From Luminiphilus syltensis NOR5-1B (lineage in GTDB: Bacteria; Pseudomonadota; Gammaproteobacteria; Pseudomonadales; Halieaceae): a stretch of DNA of 64,000 nt. Below, piece by piece: positions 16,328 through 26,172 of the stretch. The stretch lies in NCBI RefSeq assembly GCF_000158175.1, contig NZ_DS999411.1:778596-842595 (forward strand), in the 5' to 3' direction. The position numbers were made by a program, and so were the translations under genes. Numbering within the stretch: position 1 is the first letter of the stretch; each line of letters opens with the position of its first letter. The notes under the pieces are model-generated. The model worked only from the letters and a program-made list of their open reading frames with translations, had not been told where the DNA came from and made no database searches.

Positions 16328-17200
16328 ATGAGCAAAATCGGAATTGCCGGCCTACAGCTCGAGGCCATCAATGGTGACAACACCGACTCTATTGAAGCAG
16401 AGATTGATGCGGTCGCCCGACGCTATCAGTGGGTCGATATGGTGGTGCTAGGAGAACTGAACGCGCTGGGAAGTAATTTGAAATTTGCACAGCCCATGCC
16501 CGGCGGTGAATTTGAGGCCCGTTTCAGCGAAATAGCAAAGCGCCACGGTATCTGGCTGATTCCGGGTTCGATTATGGAAAAGAGCGGTGGGCAATACTTT
16601 AATACCGCGCCGGTGATAAACCCGGACGGCGAAGTTATTGCTCGCTATCGAAAGCAGTTCCCCTGGCTTCCCTACGAAAATGGAGTTACGCCCGGCACCG
16701 AAGCTGTTGTTTTTGATGTGCCCGGCGTAGGCCGCTTTGGGGTCTCTATTTGCTACGACATGTGGTTCCCGGAGACACTTCGTGCCCTAAGCTGCATGGG
16801 GGCCGAGGTAATCATTCACCCGACGCTCACCAGCACCATCGACCGCGAAGTTGAGCAGTGTATGGTTCGCGCCCACGCCGCAAGTCATCAATGCTATTTC
16901 TTCGATGTGAATGTCGCAGGCCCACTGGGGGTTGGCCAATCTATTGTGGCTGGACCCGGCGGCGAAGTGATTCACTGCGCAGGCAGGGACCGCGAAATCA
17001 TACCGCTACGACTTGACCTCAGCTACGTCCGCGATGTGAGGGCAAATGGCTGGCATGGCCTTGGGCAACCGCTGAAAAGCTTTCGGGACTCAACCGTGCC
17101 CTTCCCCTGTTATGAGAAGAGCTACTCCTCACCAGCCTTGGATGCCTTGGGGCCTATCAAGGTAGCCGAGGCAGAAACGGGCCGGAAGACGCGGGAGTGA
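16328..17200 (+). CDS. Nitrilase-superfamily amidohydrolase
   Basis: This 290-residue cytoplasmic enzyme hydrolyses a carbon-nitrogen bond (amide, carbamoyl or nitrile). The Glu-Lys-Cys triad is complete: Glu43 (VVLGELNALG), Lys109 (RYRKQFPWLPYE) and Cys142 (VSICYDMWFPE). The FPWLPYENGVTPG loop is close to that of aliphatic amidases and formamidase rather than true nitrilases. No signal peptide is present. It lies 46 bases after the MocR-like regulator, and its TGA overlaps the GTG of the transporter gene (GTGA), so the hydrolase and transporter are coupled. The substrate is probably what the transporter imports. Confidence 0.92.
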   Translation: MSKIGIAGLQLEAINGDNTDSIEAEIDAVARRYQWVDMVVLGELNALGSNLKFAQPMPGGEFEARFSEIAKRHGIWLIPGSIMEKSGGQYFNTAPVINPDGEVIARYRKQFPWLPYENGVTPGTEAVVFDVPGVGRFGVSICYDMWFPETLRALSCMGAEVIIHPTLTSTIDREVEQCMVRAHAASHQCYFFDVNVAGPLGVGQSIVAGPGGEVIHCAGRDREIIPLRLDLSYVRDVRANGWHGLGQPLKSFRDSTVPFPCYEKSYSSPALDALGPIKVAEAETGRKTRE

Positions 17201-18414
17201 CCGTGTCATCAAGACCGCGCTGGGTCGCGGTGCAAAATGGTATGGCCGCACGGGTATTCCTTGCCTTCCTGGCAACCGCGGGTCTTTTTTACGTCAACAT
17301 CATGCCCGCGATCGTTGACGGACTTAAAGAAGGGCTGAACTTCACGGACCGCCAAGCGGGCTTCGCTGCATCTGCCAATGTTTACGGTGCCGCCGTAGGT
17401 GCCTTGCTTATCGTATTCATAATCCGTCGCCTGCGCTGGCGGCCAGTCGCCTACGGGCTACTCCTTGCATTGATCGCTATGGATCTGCTCTCGATGCTGG
17501 TGTCACTGCCCGACGCCATGATCGCCATTCGCTTCGCTCACGGCTTCATTGGTGGAGCGCTGGTGGGTACGGGATTCTCCGTCATTGCCAGAACAGAAAA
17601 TCCCGATCGTACCTTTGGTGTACTGCTATTCATACAATTCGGACTCGGTGGTGTTGGCAACCTCTTTATTCCTCGTCTGGTACCGATCTTTGGCACCGAT
17701 GTTCTGTTCTTTTCCCTGATCGCGTTCAGTCTCGCGACACTAACAATGATTCCCTTCCTTGATCAGTATCCCGTAGACGAGAAAAGTAAGACGCCAAAAA
17801 ACAAGGCCCCATCGTCCCTGCCGGGATTGCCAATTGCGCTCGTATTAATCTCTATATTTCTGTTTCAGGCTGCGAACAACGGTCTCTTCGCCTTTATCAT
17901 CGGTCTCGGCAAGCACTCTGGTCTTACATTGGACTTCATTACCGTCGTACTGGCCGCTTCAGGCTGGGTTGGTCTTTTAGGCGCTGCACTGGTCATTGTG
18001 TTCCATACCCGTTTTGGCCGCTTTCTGCCTCTAGCTGCCGGTATTGTCCTGACCCTCGGGGCGACATGGGCACTGTTATTCAGTGAAAGCAAAAGTATAT
18101 TTTTCTTTGCCAACTCAGTTATTGGCATTACCTGGGCCTTTGTCATGTCGTATCTTCTCGGCCTTGTTTCAGCGTTTGACCGCACCGGCCAAATGGCCGC
18201 GTTGGGTGGATTTGCCTCCAAGATGGGCCTTGCCACCGGCCCTCTCGTCGGTGGTTTTTTGCTTGGTGACAACAACTACACACTACTTATCTACCTTGCA
18301 GTAGTTGGGCTGGCGATTAGCGCCGCTGCGTCACTCATTCCAGCTCGTATCAAAGACACACCCGAAACCATTACTCCCCGCGCCCCCAGTGCAAGCCCCG
18401 CTAATCTGGACTAG
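17197..18414 (+). CDS. Major facilitator superfamily transporter
   Basis: The 405-residue protein has about twelve hydrophobic segments, with the central cytoplasmic loop at about residues 190-205 (EKSKTPKNKAPSS). RRLRWRP near residue 70 corresponds to the basic loop 2-3 of MFS carriers. It starts at a GTG that overlaps the stop of the amidohydrolase gene, which indicates translational coupling and a shared substrate. A TonB receptor gene follows after 83 bases, so the group could carry a compound across both membranes. The direction of transport is not evident from sequence. Confidence 0.9.
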   Translation: MTVSSRPRWVAVQNGMAARVFLAFLATAGLFYVNIMPAIVDGLKEGLNFTDRQAGFAASANVYGAAVGALLIVFIIRRLRWRPVAYGLLLALIAMDLLSMLVSLPDAMIAIRFAHGFIGGALVGTGFSVIARTENPDRTFGVLLFIQFGLGGVGNLFIPRLVPIFGTDVLFFSLIAFSLATLTMIPFLDQYPVDEKSKTPKNKAPSSLPGLPIALVLISIFLFQAANNGLFAFIIGLGKHSGLTLDFITVVLAASGWVGLLGAALVIVFHTRFGRFLPLAAGIVLTLGATWALLFSESKSIFFFANSVIGITWAFVMSYLLGLVSAFDRTGQMAALGGFASKMGLATGPLVGGFLLGDNNYTLLIYLAVVGLAISAAASLIPARIKDTPETITPRAPSASPANLD

Positions 18415-18497
18415 CAACCATGTGGTGACTGGCTCTACGCGCACGCGGTGCTTTGCGGTACTTTTTTTTGACATCTTAAAAGATTGGGGAAAGACCG

Positions 18498-21023
18498 ATG
18501 CAAAACACTTGTACGCTACGACGTAACGCACTAGCCATCGCGGTCGCTGCGGCCTGCATCACATTGCCAGCCGCACCAAAAGCCCAGGAAGACGGGTCAT
18601 ACACGATTGAAGAAGTCCTTGTGACTGCTACCCGGCGCGAAACCAGCGTGCAGGATATTCCCTACAATATCTCGGCAATCTCCGGTGAAAGCCTCGACTT
18701 GCTGAACGCCGTCAACCAGAACGATGTGCTTAGAGCGATGCACGGCATCACGGTCGTTGATCGTGGCTACCGCAACGGCGGCACGGTCAACAGCATTGTT
18801 ATTCGTGGCCTCAATGTGGACAACGGCGCAAACGGTGACATCATGCTCAACGCCGTGCCTACGGTCGCCACCTATTACGACAACACACCACTGTTCGCGA
18901 ATTTTCTGGTTAAGGATATCCAGCGAGTAGAAGTATTGCGTGGCCCGCAAGGTACTCTCTACGGGTCAGGTTCTCTTGGCGGTACAGTGCGTTACATCGG
19001 CAACCGACCCGATCCAGAAGCCTTCGATGCCGAGCTGGAAGTGGACTACGGGCAGACATCTGGCTCTTCGGGTGAAAATATCGGCATCGATGCGATGGTG
19101 AACATCCCGCTGGGTGATGCCTTCGCGTTACGCGCCGCCTACAGCCGAATTGACGATGATGGCGTCATTGATTACGTCAATGCCTATCAGTTGAACGAGT
19201 TTCGCGAACCGCTGGTTAATGTCAATGGAGACTGTGTTGACCCGCGAGCAGCATCAGACAACGCGGTTCTATTCAACGTAGGCTGCTTCGAATCCGTAGA
19301 CGATGCTGACGATGTGGAGATCGATTTCTATCGTCTTTCACTGCGCGGTGAATTAACAGAAAACCTGTCGATACAGCTTAACTACCAGGCACAGAGCGAC
19401 GAAGTGGGCGCGCGCCGCTCCACCACACTTGGCGACAATAATCAGCCCGCGGGTTCCGAGCTGGCCTTTGCCTATGGCGACGATGACAGCGGTCAAGTGA
19501 TCCTCGAGCCTTCATCCCGAGACGTTGATATGGCAAGTCTCGACGTAGAGTGGGATTTGGGCTTTGCCACATTCACGTCAACCACCTCCACCTACGACAA
19601 CGAAGGCGTGGGTGAGAGTGATAACGGTGGGCTCTGGTCGAGCGGTGGTGAAGTTGATGGCACCAGCCGGGACTGGAACTCGCTCTTCTATGGTGGTGAG
19701 TGGCCGCGGCCGATTCAGCGTGCCGAGCGTGGCTACGACGACGAAGCGGTGATTCAGGAATTTCGACTGGTATCCAATAGCTCTGATAGCATCATCGACT
19801 GGATCGGCGGCGTGTTCTACATTGACCAGGACACCAGTGTCTATCAGCTCAGCCACAATCCTGGTATGAACCTATTCAAGAACGCCTGTCGTAATACGGG
19901 AGATCCCGTCTGCACCACCGGAGGTATTTATGGCGGCTTCTGGCCTCGTTTTTACGAAGGTGATTTGAGCGAGATCGATTTTGAGTATGTCCGCGATACC
20001 AAGTATGAAGAGCTCGCTGTCTATGGTGAGCTGACCTTTCATTTATCCGAAAGCATACGAGTCACCGGCGGGGTGCGCTGGTTCGATAACGAAACGGTAA
20101 ACGACACGATTCTCGGCTTTCCATTACCGCCGGGATCCACGTCACCGATGGCGCCGCAATCTACAGACGACGATGACGATATCCTGTTTAAACTTAACGC
20201 ATCCTGGGACCTTAACGAAGATACGATGGTCTATGGTACGTTTTCCCAGGGGTATCGGCACGGCGGTGCACAGGCGGTCCCGAGCTTAGAGAACGGCGAC
20301 CCCTTTGGCGAACCCAACGCAGAAGCTATTCGCACCTTCGAATCAGACTCTGTAGATAACTACGAGATAGGCATCAAAGGCGGAGATCCTCGTCTTCGCT
20401 ACACGGCGTCGCTATTCTATGTCGATTGGCAAGATCCGCAGTTGAACACGGTCTCGTCGTTCTACGGATTTTTCCTGGCGGCAAATGGCGACCAAGCTTC
20501 CACCTCTGGCGTGGAACTCGAACTCGAGGGCTATCTCACCGACAGCCTGCACTATCGACTGGGCTATACCTATGTATCTGCAGAACTCGAAAAGGACTTC
20601 ATCAGCCCGCAAACAGGTGGCGTAGTGGCCTCCGAGGGCGCGCAGTTACCGGGGGCGCCGGAGAACACCTTGAGCTTCAACATTGACAATCGATGGTCAA
20701 TAACTGGGGACATGGACTTGGTGACCGCATTCAATGCCTACTATCAGAGCAAAACAGAGAACTTTATTAACCAGTCAAGTCCGGAGAATGAGACGTTTGA
20801 TGATTTCTGGTTGCTAGGCGCAACGGCGTCGCTGCAGACCCAGAGCTGGCAAGCCACTCTCTATGTGCGCAACCTGACCGACGAGGCAGCTCCCACTGGT
20901 AGCTTCCCGCGCAGCAACTGGAGTTTTGACACCGGTACTTTCGAGAACTGGTATGGCAATGGCAATCGACAATTCATCGTGCAACCGCGCACCATCGGTC
21001 TGAGACTCGGGTACCGCTTCTAG
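18498..21023 (+). CDS. TonB-dependent outer-membrane receptor
   Basis: This 841-residue receptor has a signal peptide (about 1-30, ending PKAQ), then the TonB-box-like EEVLVTATRRETSVQDIPYN typical of the FecA/CirA-like family of oligotrophic marine bacteria. A plug follows with VLRGPQGTLYGSGSLGGTVRYI, then a barrel closed by GLRLGYRF. GGGGAAAGA-type bases just upstream support the ATG. It should import a small molecule in concert with the MFS carrier and hydrolase. An 8-bp hairpin (21039-21068) follows the stop. The ligand class is not predictable from the sequence alone. Confidence 0.93.
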   Translation: MQNTCTLRRNALAIAVAAACITLPAAPKAQEDGSYTIEEVLVTATRRETSVQDIPYNISAISGESLDLLNAVNQNDVLRAMHGITVVDRGYRNGGTVNSIVIRGLNVDNGANGDIMLNAVPTVATYYDNTPLFANFLVKDIQRVEVLRGPQGTLYGSGSLGGTVRYIGNRPDPEAFDAELEVDYGQTSGSSGENIGIDAMVNIPLGDAFALRAAYSRIDDDGVIDYVNAYQLNEFREPLVNVNGDCVDPRAASDNAVLFNVGCFESVDDADDVEIDFYRLSLRGELTENLSIQLNYQAQSDEVGARRSTTLGDNNQPAGSELAFAYGDDDSGQVILEPSSRDVDMASLDVEWDLGFATFTSTTSTYDNEGVGESDNGGLWSSGGEVDGTSRDWNSLFYGGEWPRPIQRAERGYDDEAVIQEFRLVSNSSDSIIDWIGGVFYIDQDTSVYQLSHNPGMNLFKNACRNTGDPVCTTGGIYGGFWPRFYEGDLSEIDFEYVRDTKYEELAVYGELTFHLSESIRVTGGVRWFDNETVNDTILGFPLPPGSTSPMAPQSTDDDDDILFKLNASWDLNEDTMVYGTFSQGYRHGGAQAVPSLENGDPFGEPNAEAIRTFESDSVDNYEIGIKGGDPRLRYTASLFYVDWQDPQLNTVSSFYGFFLAANGDQASTSGVELELEGYLTDSLHYRLGYTYVSAELEKDFISPQTGGVVASEGAQLPGAPENTLSFNIDNRWSITGDMDLVTAFNAYYQSKTENFINQSSPENETFDDFWLLGATASLQTQSWQATLYVRNLTDEAAPTGSFPRSNWSFDTGTFENWYGNGNRQFIVQPRTIGLRLGYRF

Positions 21024-21037
21024 ACCCCAACGACCAC

Positions 21038-21069
21038 GTCGACTCTCTGGTGCAATCATCGGAGAGTCG
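21038..21069 (+). terminator. Possible hairpin after the TonB receptor
   Basis: CGACTCTC at 21039-21046 pairs with GAGAGTCG at 21061-21068 around a 14-base loop. The downstream bases are only mildly T-rich (GGTTTTATTG, about 20 bases later), so it may be a weak terminator or an RNA-stabilising stem rather than a full stop. Confidence 0.35.
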
Positions 21070-21120
21070 CTGGATGCGCACATTGGTTTTATTGAGCTTC
21101 TGGCCAATAATGCAAAGACT

Positions 21121-22728
21121 ATGACGTCAACCGAACCTCAGGGTACACACCCTAACGCCATGAAAGCGCTAGAAATACGTGTCTGGGAGTTGATGCGCGC
21201 GGACAACAGAAAACAAGCCTTGCAGCATTGTTCTCAGCTGAATAAAACATACCCGAAGTACGCATCGGGCTGGCACACCGCCAGTCGCCTTGCACTTAAA
21301 TTAAACAACCCTGCGGTGGCGCTCACAGCCATCGATAAGGCGCTGGAGCTGGAGCCAGACCATACGGCCTGGTTGCTTCAGAGGGCGCAGTGTTTTGCGC
21401 GACTCAACCGCAGCGATGAGCTGATTCCCCTCATCGATGTTCTCGCGTCCCGGGTTCTCAGAGGTATTTACCAGTATTCGACCCTCGCCCTGCTCATGAC
21501 ACAGGTTGGACAACGCGAGCAGGCCTTAACGCTTTACCAGCGAGCGGTTGAACTAGATCCTGGCGAGGCAAAGCATTACTACAACCTGGCAACACTTCAG
21601 CGCTCCCTCGGTGACGTGAGCGCCGCAGAACATAACCTCGATCGAGCCGTAGCCTTAAATCCAGAGGACTATGAGGCCTATAAAATACGTTCGGAGCTGC
21701 GTCGACAGACCGATACTGACAATCATGTCGATGAGTTGGAGCACGTGCTAGAGCGCGGTATACGTGAGACTCGCGGTGAGGTGCAGGTGTGTTTTGCTCT
21801 CGCCAAGGAGCTGGAAGACCTGTCGGAGTACGAACGCTCTTTTCAGTATCTCAACCGCGGCGCGACGTTGAAGCGGCGCAATATGCGCTACGACATCAAT
21901 CGCGATATTGACACCATGGTCAGTATTACTGAGATCTTTAATGCAGAGCGTGCATCATCCGCAACAACCGGTAGCGACAATACCGAGGCGATTTTTGTAC
22001 TGGGATTACCACGCACGGGCACGACGTTGGTTGAACGGGTGTTATCGAGCCACTCAGAGGTTTTTGCCGCCGGAGAACTCAACAACTTTGCCCTGCAGAT
22101 GACAAAAGCTGCGCAGCAGGCTGGATTGTCTTCGGGCGGGGACCGTGACGCCCTTGTGCGGGCTGCCGCGTCGCTCGACTTTCGCAAACTGGGCGATGCT
22201 TACATTGAGAGTACTCGCCCTTTTACCGGACACACGCCGCGCTTTATCGACAAGATGCCCCTTAACTACTTGTATCTTGGGCTGATTAAACTCGCACTGC
22301 CCAACGCAAAAATTATCAGCCTTCGGCGCCATCCGCTGGATACCTGCTACGCGATCTATAAGCAGCTATTTGTAGATGCCTACCCGTTTTCCTACGACCT
22401 CGAGGAGCTCGGTCATTACTACCTTGCTTACCATCAACTCATGAGCCATTGGGATTCGGTTTACCCTGGCGCTGTACACAGCGTTCAGTACGAGACGCTG
22501 GTTGATAATTTTGAACACGAATCACGGGAGCTTCTGGCTTTCTGTGGGCTCGATTGGCAGCAGCAGTGTCTGGAGTTTTACAACAATAAAAGCGCCTCTG
22601 TGACAGCCAGCACCGTGCAGATACGCCAACCCGTTTACCAAAGCTCTGTTGGCAAATGGCGGCTTTATCGAGAGCAGCTGGCGCCACTCGTCCGCATTTT
22701 CGAGGACGCCGGTATCGATGTATCCTGA
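21121..22728 (+). CDS. TPR-domain sulfotransferase
   Basis: This 535-residue protein has about four tetratricopeptide repeats in residues 10-260 (for example LYQRAVELDPGEAKHYYNLATL). A PAPS-dependent sulfotransferase domain follows (285-530), with the 5'-phosphosulfate loop LPRTGTTLVERVL at about 295-307 and the 3'-phosphate segment SLRRHPLDTCYAIYKQ. It transfers sulfate from PAPS to an unknown hydroxyl or amine. It has no signal peptide. Its stop overlaps the likely start of the serine hydrolase gene by 11 bases, so the two are made together. Confidence 0.9.
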   Translation: MTSTEPQGTHPNAMKALEIRVWELMRADNRKQALQHCSQLNKTYPKYASGWHTASRLALKLNNPAVALTAIDKALELEPDHTAWLLQRAQCFARLNRSDELIPLIDVLASRVLRGIYQYSTLALLMTQVGQREQALTLYQRAVELDPGEAKHYYNLATLQRSLGDVSAAEHNLDRAVALNPEDYEAYKIRSELRRQTDTDNHVDELEHVLERGIRETRGEVQVCFALAKELEDLSEYERSFQYLNRGATLKRRNMRYDINRDIDTMVSITEIFNAERASSATTGSDNTEAIFVLGLPRTGTTLVERVLSSHSEVFAAGELNNFALQMTKAAQQAGLSSGGDRDALVRAAASLDFRKLGDAYIESTRPFTGHTPRFIDKMPLNYLYLGLIKLALPNAKIISLRRHPLDTCYAIYKQLFVDAYPFSYDLEELGHYYLAYHQLMSHWDSVYPGAVHSVQYETLVDNFEHESRELLAFCGLDWQQQCLEFYNNKSASVTASTVQIRQPVYQSSVGKWRLYREQLAPLVRIFEDAGIDVS

Positions 22729-24505
22729 GTCCATAAGCGATCAATCCAGATGGTGTTTTTCCCTCTTTTTTACGCTTTGCTCTCTACTTCCGATGGCACA
22801 AGCTGACACAACAGTGGATTCCACCAAAACGACCATTCCCGCCGACCCCAACAGCGCATCATTCGCCACCGAGCTCGGGAACGCGTCACTCCGTTCAATG
22901 CGCGACTTTGCCATGCCCCCCGGTGCTCGCGCTCCCAAGACGCGTTTATCTGGCATGCTGACTCTGGAATCCCCACGGTTTAATGGCGGTTTCAGAATCT
23001 GGGCGGACTATTACAACCGGGAGCTATCGGTGGGTGCGATGCTGCATGAGCTACCCAATATAAGCTTCCAGTTTTCCCAGCAAGGCAGCGATCTCCTGCC
23101 ACTGGCTGAGGGTGTACAACGCAGCTCACATCCTTATTGGGAGCTCATTTTACAGCCAGGTAAGGTATGGAGTGATCCGAGTGATCAGGGCTGGAGCCTT
23201 GCCTCCATACCCTTTTCGCTTCAGGAGCGCGCTGGAAATTGCACGCACAACGGAGTGCTCACCTGGCGAATGAACAACGAGGGCGGAGCTTCACAAGCTT
23301 CGTATCAATTCAGCAGCGAGACCTGTGGCTACTTTCAATTCGACGGTTGGGGAACTGCACCGGCACTATTTACTGCAGGAACAGTCGAGGCCAAAGCGCA
23401 ATTCCGGCGCTTGTACGAGCATCGCGGCAATCGACTTCCTGTGCGCCCATTGGATCAATTGGCCGAAGACTACCCAGGCGTGGACGCCAAAAACCTGGCC
23501 ACCGCTGACGGTATCGCGAAAAAGGATACGACAGTGCTGGGTATGGTCGTCAACGGCGTGCACTACCGCAGTGATTGCTTCACGCGCGCGGGCCCGTACC
23601 CGTACTGTGATGCGCTTGCCATACCGACCTACTCCGTCGCGAAGTCCCTCTTTGCAGCTGTCGCTACCCTACGTATGCAGCATGTCTATCCACAGCTCTC
23701 GCAGCAGACGATTTCGTCTCTGCTTCCCGAATGTGACTCTGAACATTGGCGTGGGGTGACCATTGAGAACACCCTCGATATGGCAACGGGCAATTATGTG
23801 TCAGCCGTTGCTGGCGATGACGAGGCCTCAGAGGAACACGAAAATTTCATATTCGCCGATACACATCGGGAGAAATTAACCTTTGCCTGCAACTACTTCC
23901 AACGGCAAACAACACCCGCAACACAGTTTGTCTATCACACATCGGACACCTACGTGCTGGGTGCGGCGCTGCAGGCCTTCCTGAACAAGCACGAGCCCAA
24001 AGCCGATCTATACCGCTCGGTCCTCGCCACGTCACTGTGGCGGAAGCTTGAATTGAGTCCCCTTCTCGATGACAGTAAACGAACCTATGATGAGGCCTCG
24101 CACTCATTCACCGGTTACGGGCTAACGGTGGAGGCCGATGACCTCGTGCGTCTCGCCGATTGGCTGGCTAATCATGGCGGGCACATCGCGGGCCAGGCTC
24201 AGTTGGATAAGGCCATGCTGAGTGCGTCGCTGCAGCGCGATCCAACCGACATTGGCCTCACTGCTGGTAGCGAAGCACTGCGCTATAACAATGGGTTTTG
24301 GGCATTCAATGCAGCTGACTCACTGGGTTGCCCTACACCGCTATGGGTACCATTCATGTCGGGGGTCAGTGGTATTACCGTGGCGATGTTCCCAAACGGG
24401 GTCATCTACTATTACATCTCCGACGGCTATGTCTTTCGCTGGCAGAGTGGACGAGAAGCGGCTCACCAGATTACTCCACTGTGCGACTCTGCTCCTGCGT
24501 TGTAA
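22718..24505 (+). CDS. Secreted beta-lactamase-fold serine hydrolase with N-terminal extension
   Basis: The 595-residue product from ATG 22718 has a signal peptide (RWCFSLFFTLCSLLPMAQA). A 220-residue N-terminal region of unknown fold contains Cys pairs, and a class C beta-lactamase/DD-peptidase-like domain follows. The nucleophile motif SVAK gives Ser306 and Lys309; YHTSD gives Tyr406. The frame is open from 22649, but the upstream residues lie inside the sulfotransferase and precede the signal peptide, so I chose 22718. It is more likely an esterase, amidase or peptidase of the periplasm than an antibiotic resistance enzyme. It completes the presumed uptake cluster. Confidence 0.85.
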   Translation: MYPESISDQSRWCFSLFFTLCSLLPMAQADTTVDSTKTTIPADPNSASFATELGNASLRSMRDFAMPPGARAPKTRLSGMLTLESPRFNGGFRIWADYYNRELSVGAMLHELPNISFQFSQQGSDLLPLAEGVQRSSHPYWELILQPGKVWSDPSDQGWSLASIPFSLQERAGNCTHNGVLTWRMNNEGGASQASYQFSSETCGYFQFDGWGTAPALFTAGTVEAKAQFRRLYEHRGNRLPVRPLDQLAEDYPGVDAKNLATADGIAKKDTTVLGMVVNGVHYRSDCFTRAGPYPYCDALAIPTYSVAKSLFAAVATLRMQHVYPQLSQQTISSLLPECDSEHWRGVTIENTLDMATGNYVSAVAGDDEASEEHENFIFADTHREKLTFACNYFQRQTTPATQFVYHTSDTYVLGAALQAFLNKHEPKADLYRSVLATSLWRKLELSPLLDDSKRTYDEASHSFTGYGLTVEADDLVRLADWLANHGGHIAGQAQLDKAMLSASLQRDPTDIGLTAGSEALRYNNGFWAFNAADSLGCPTPLWVPFMSGVSGITVAMFPNGVIYYYISDGYVFRWQSGREAAHQITPLCDSAPAL

Positions 24506-24600
24506 TCGCCGAGTTGGAGTCCGCTGTTTGCTATTTCGACAATTACCAGAGGTCTGGTCAACAATTGGGGCACCGCAGTTCGGTGCGGCGTCGCCGTTAG

Positions 24601-26172
24601 CTACAGCCCTGCTCGCGCCATGGCGGCACTCGCCAAGGCCGGCCCTGCATCCCGATTGATGTTGAACACCAAATCGGCACCCTGCGCGCGAAGTGCCTCA
24701 GCGTCGTCGTCGAAATACGCTGTGGCGGCGACAAAACCCGTGAAGCCCTCAAGGCGAAGCTGCTCGATGGCGACGAGATGCTCCTGGTGACTGTGCATCG
24801 CGAGGATAACCAGTGTTACCTGGGCTCGATCGACCGACAGGCGTTCCCAGAAATCCGCGTCGGTGCCGCTCTCTTCATAGACTCGCCGGCCCGCCTTCTG
24901 CTGCTCAGCGACAACGTCCTCATCCACATCAAAAGCGACCACCGTATCGCCAACTTGCGTGCGGACAGTGTCGTAGGCATTGGCGCCGACCCGACCCATT
25001 CCAAAGACCAGGGCCGTGGCTTCCGGAATCGCCACGGTGCGCTCCGGGCGAATAAGCGTCTCACGCTGAAGTCGATTCAGGCGCTGGCGCAGTCGACGAT
25101 AAAGATCGAAGGCGCGGTCGTTGAGCATCGACAGGGGAACAAAGCTGATCCCCATCGCCACGGCAAGGGTGACCATCCAGGACGCATCCATATAGCCCTT
25201 TGAAACCGCCATTGCCGCGATAATCAGGCCGAACTCGCTATACGGCGTGAGGCCCAGGGACGCGAGCATGGCACTGCGTCCACGCAGACCAAACGCCATC
25301 AGCAGCAGCAGAAATAGCAGCGCCTTGATGGGGAGAATGAGCAGGAGGCCAAAGGCCACCGCAACGCCGTCAAGACCGGGTAACCCATTGAGACCAATGG
25401 TGAGAAAGAACCCTACCAACAACAGGTCCTTTAGCCCCAGGAGCACATTACTCAGCTCTTTGGCTTTGGGCGCCTTGGCTACGAGGGCGCCAGCCACCAG
25501 AGCACCAAGGTCGGCCTTCAGCCCGACCACGTCAAACAGCGCCGCCCCGCCCAGAGTGAGCGTCAATCCGGCCAGGACCAACAATTCGCGGTGGCCACAC
25601 CATTCAAGAAGTCGACCCAGAACATGCCGCATCGGTAACAGTGCGAGCAATCCCAGGGCCCAGGGACTGGGAATAACCCCCTTCGAAACCGCCAACAAAC
25701 CTACCGCAACCAGATCCTGCATCACCAGAAATCCGATAATGACCCTGCCATACAGGGCCGTCATATTTTCTCGCTCCTCAAGAACCTTAATCACGAAAAG
25801 CGTGCTCGAAAACGCGGTAAATAAACCGAGAATGGCGATGGCGGTAAGCGACAGACCTGCGAAGGGACCGATTTCCAGCAAGACCGGCACATAGATCAGG
25901 GCGCCGCCGATCAGCACCATGGCGGCGGTATGGAGCAGGGAAGCGACAAAAATATGGGGGCGTACCAGCGACGGGATATCGAGCTTCAGACCGATGGCAA
26001 ACAACAACAAGAGCACGCCGACGTTGGCCAGCTCATCGAGGGTTGATCCGGGATTGACACCGAGTGCTGCAAGCGCAAAGCCCGCTAGCAGAAACCCCAA
26101 CAGTGGCGCCTGGCCCAGCTTCTTTGCGATAAGCCCGAACAGCAGGGCGACCCCGATCCACGATAATTCCAT
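24601..26172 (-). CDS. Kef-type cation:proton antiporter
   Basis: This 523-residue inner-membrane protein has about twelve hydrophobic segments of the CPA2 family (residues 1-375) followed by a RCK/TrkA-N nucleotide-binding domain (about 390-520). The Rossmann motif of the latter is FGMGRVGANAYD. The layout is like YbaL/KefC with the RCK_N domain but without a TrkA-C domain. It should exchange K+ or Na+ for protons, with gating by NAD(H) or a related ligand. It is convergent with the serine hydrolase gene and is the only gene of its transcript visible here. Confidence 0.9.
   Translation of the reverse strand: MELSWIGVALLFGLIAKKLGQAPLLGFLLAGFALAALGVNPGSTLDELANVGVLLLLFAIGLKLDIPSLVRPHIFVASLLHTAAMVLIGGALIYVPVLLEIGPFAGLSLTAIAILGLFTAFSSTLFVIKVLEERENMTALYGRVIIGFLVMQDLVAVGLLAVSKGVIPSPWALGLLALLPMRHVLGRLLEWCGHRELLVLAGLTLTLGGAALFDVVGLKADLGALVAGALVAKAPKAKELSNVLLGLKDLLLVGFFLTIGLNGLPGLDGVAVAFGLLLILPIKALLFLLLLMAFGLRGRSAMLASLGLTPYSEFGLIIAAMAVSKGYMDASWMVTLAVAMGISFVPLSMLNDRAFDLYRRLRQRLNRLQRETLIRPERTVAIPEATALVFGMGRVGANAYDTVRTQVGDTVVAFDVDEDVVAEQQKAGRRVYEESGTDADFWERLSVDRAQVTLVILAMHSHQEHLVAIEQLRLEGFTGFVAATAYFDDDAEALRAQGADLVFNINRDAGPALASAAMARAGL

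Noticed and set aside
24510-24600. Short frame after the serine hydrolase with a transposase-tail-like ending
   Set aside because: About 30 codons with no catalytic residues, no terminal repeats and no target duplication.
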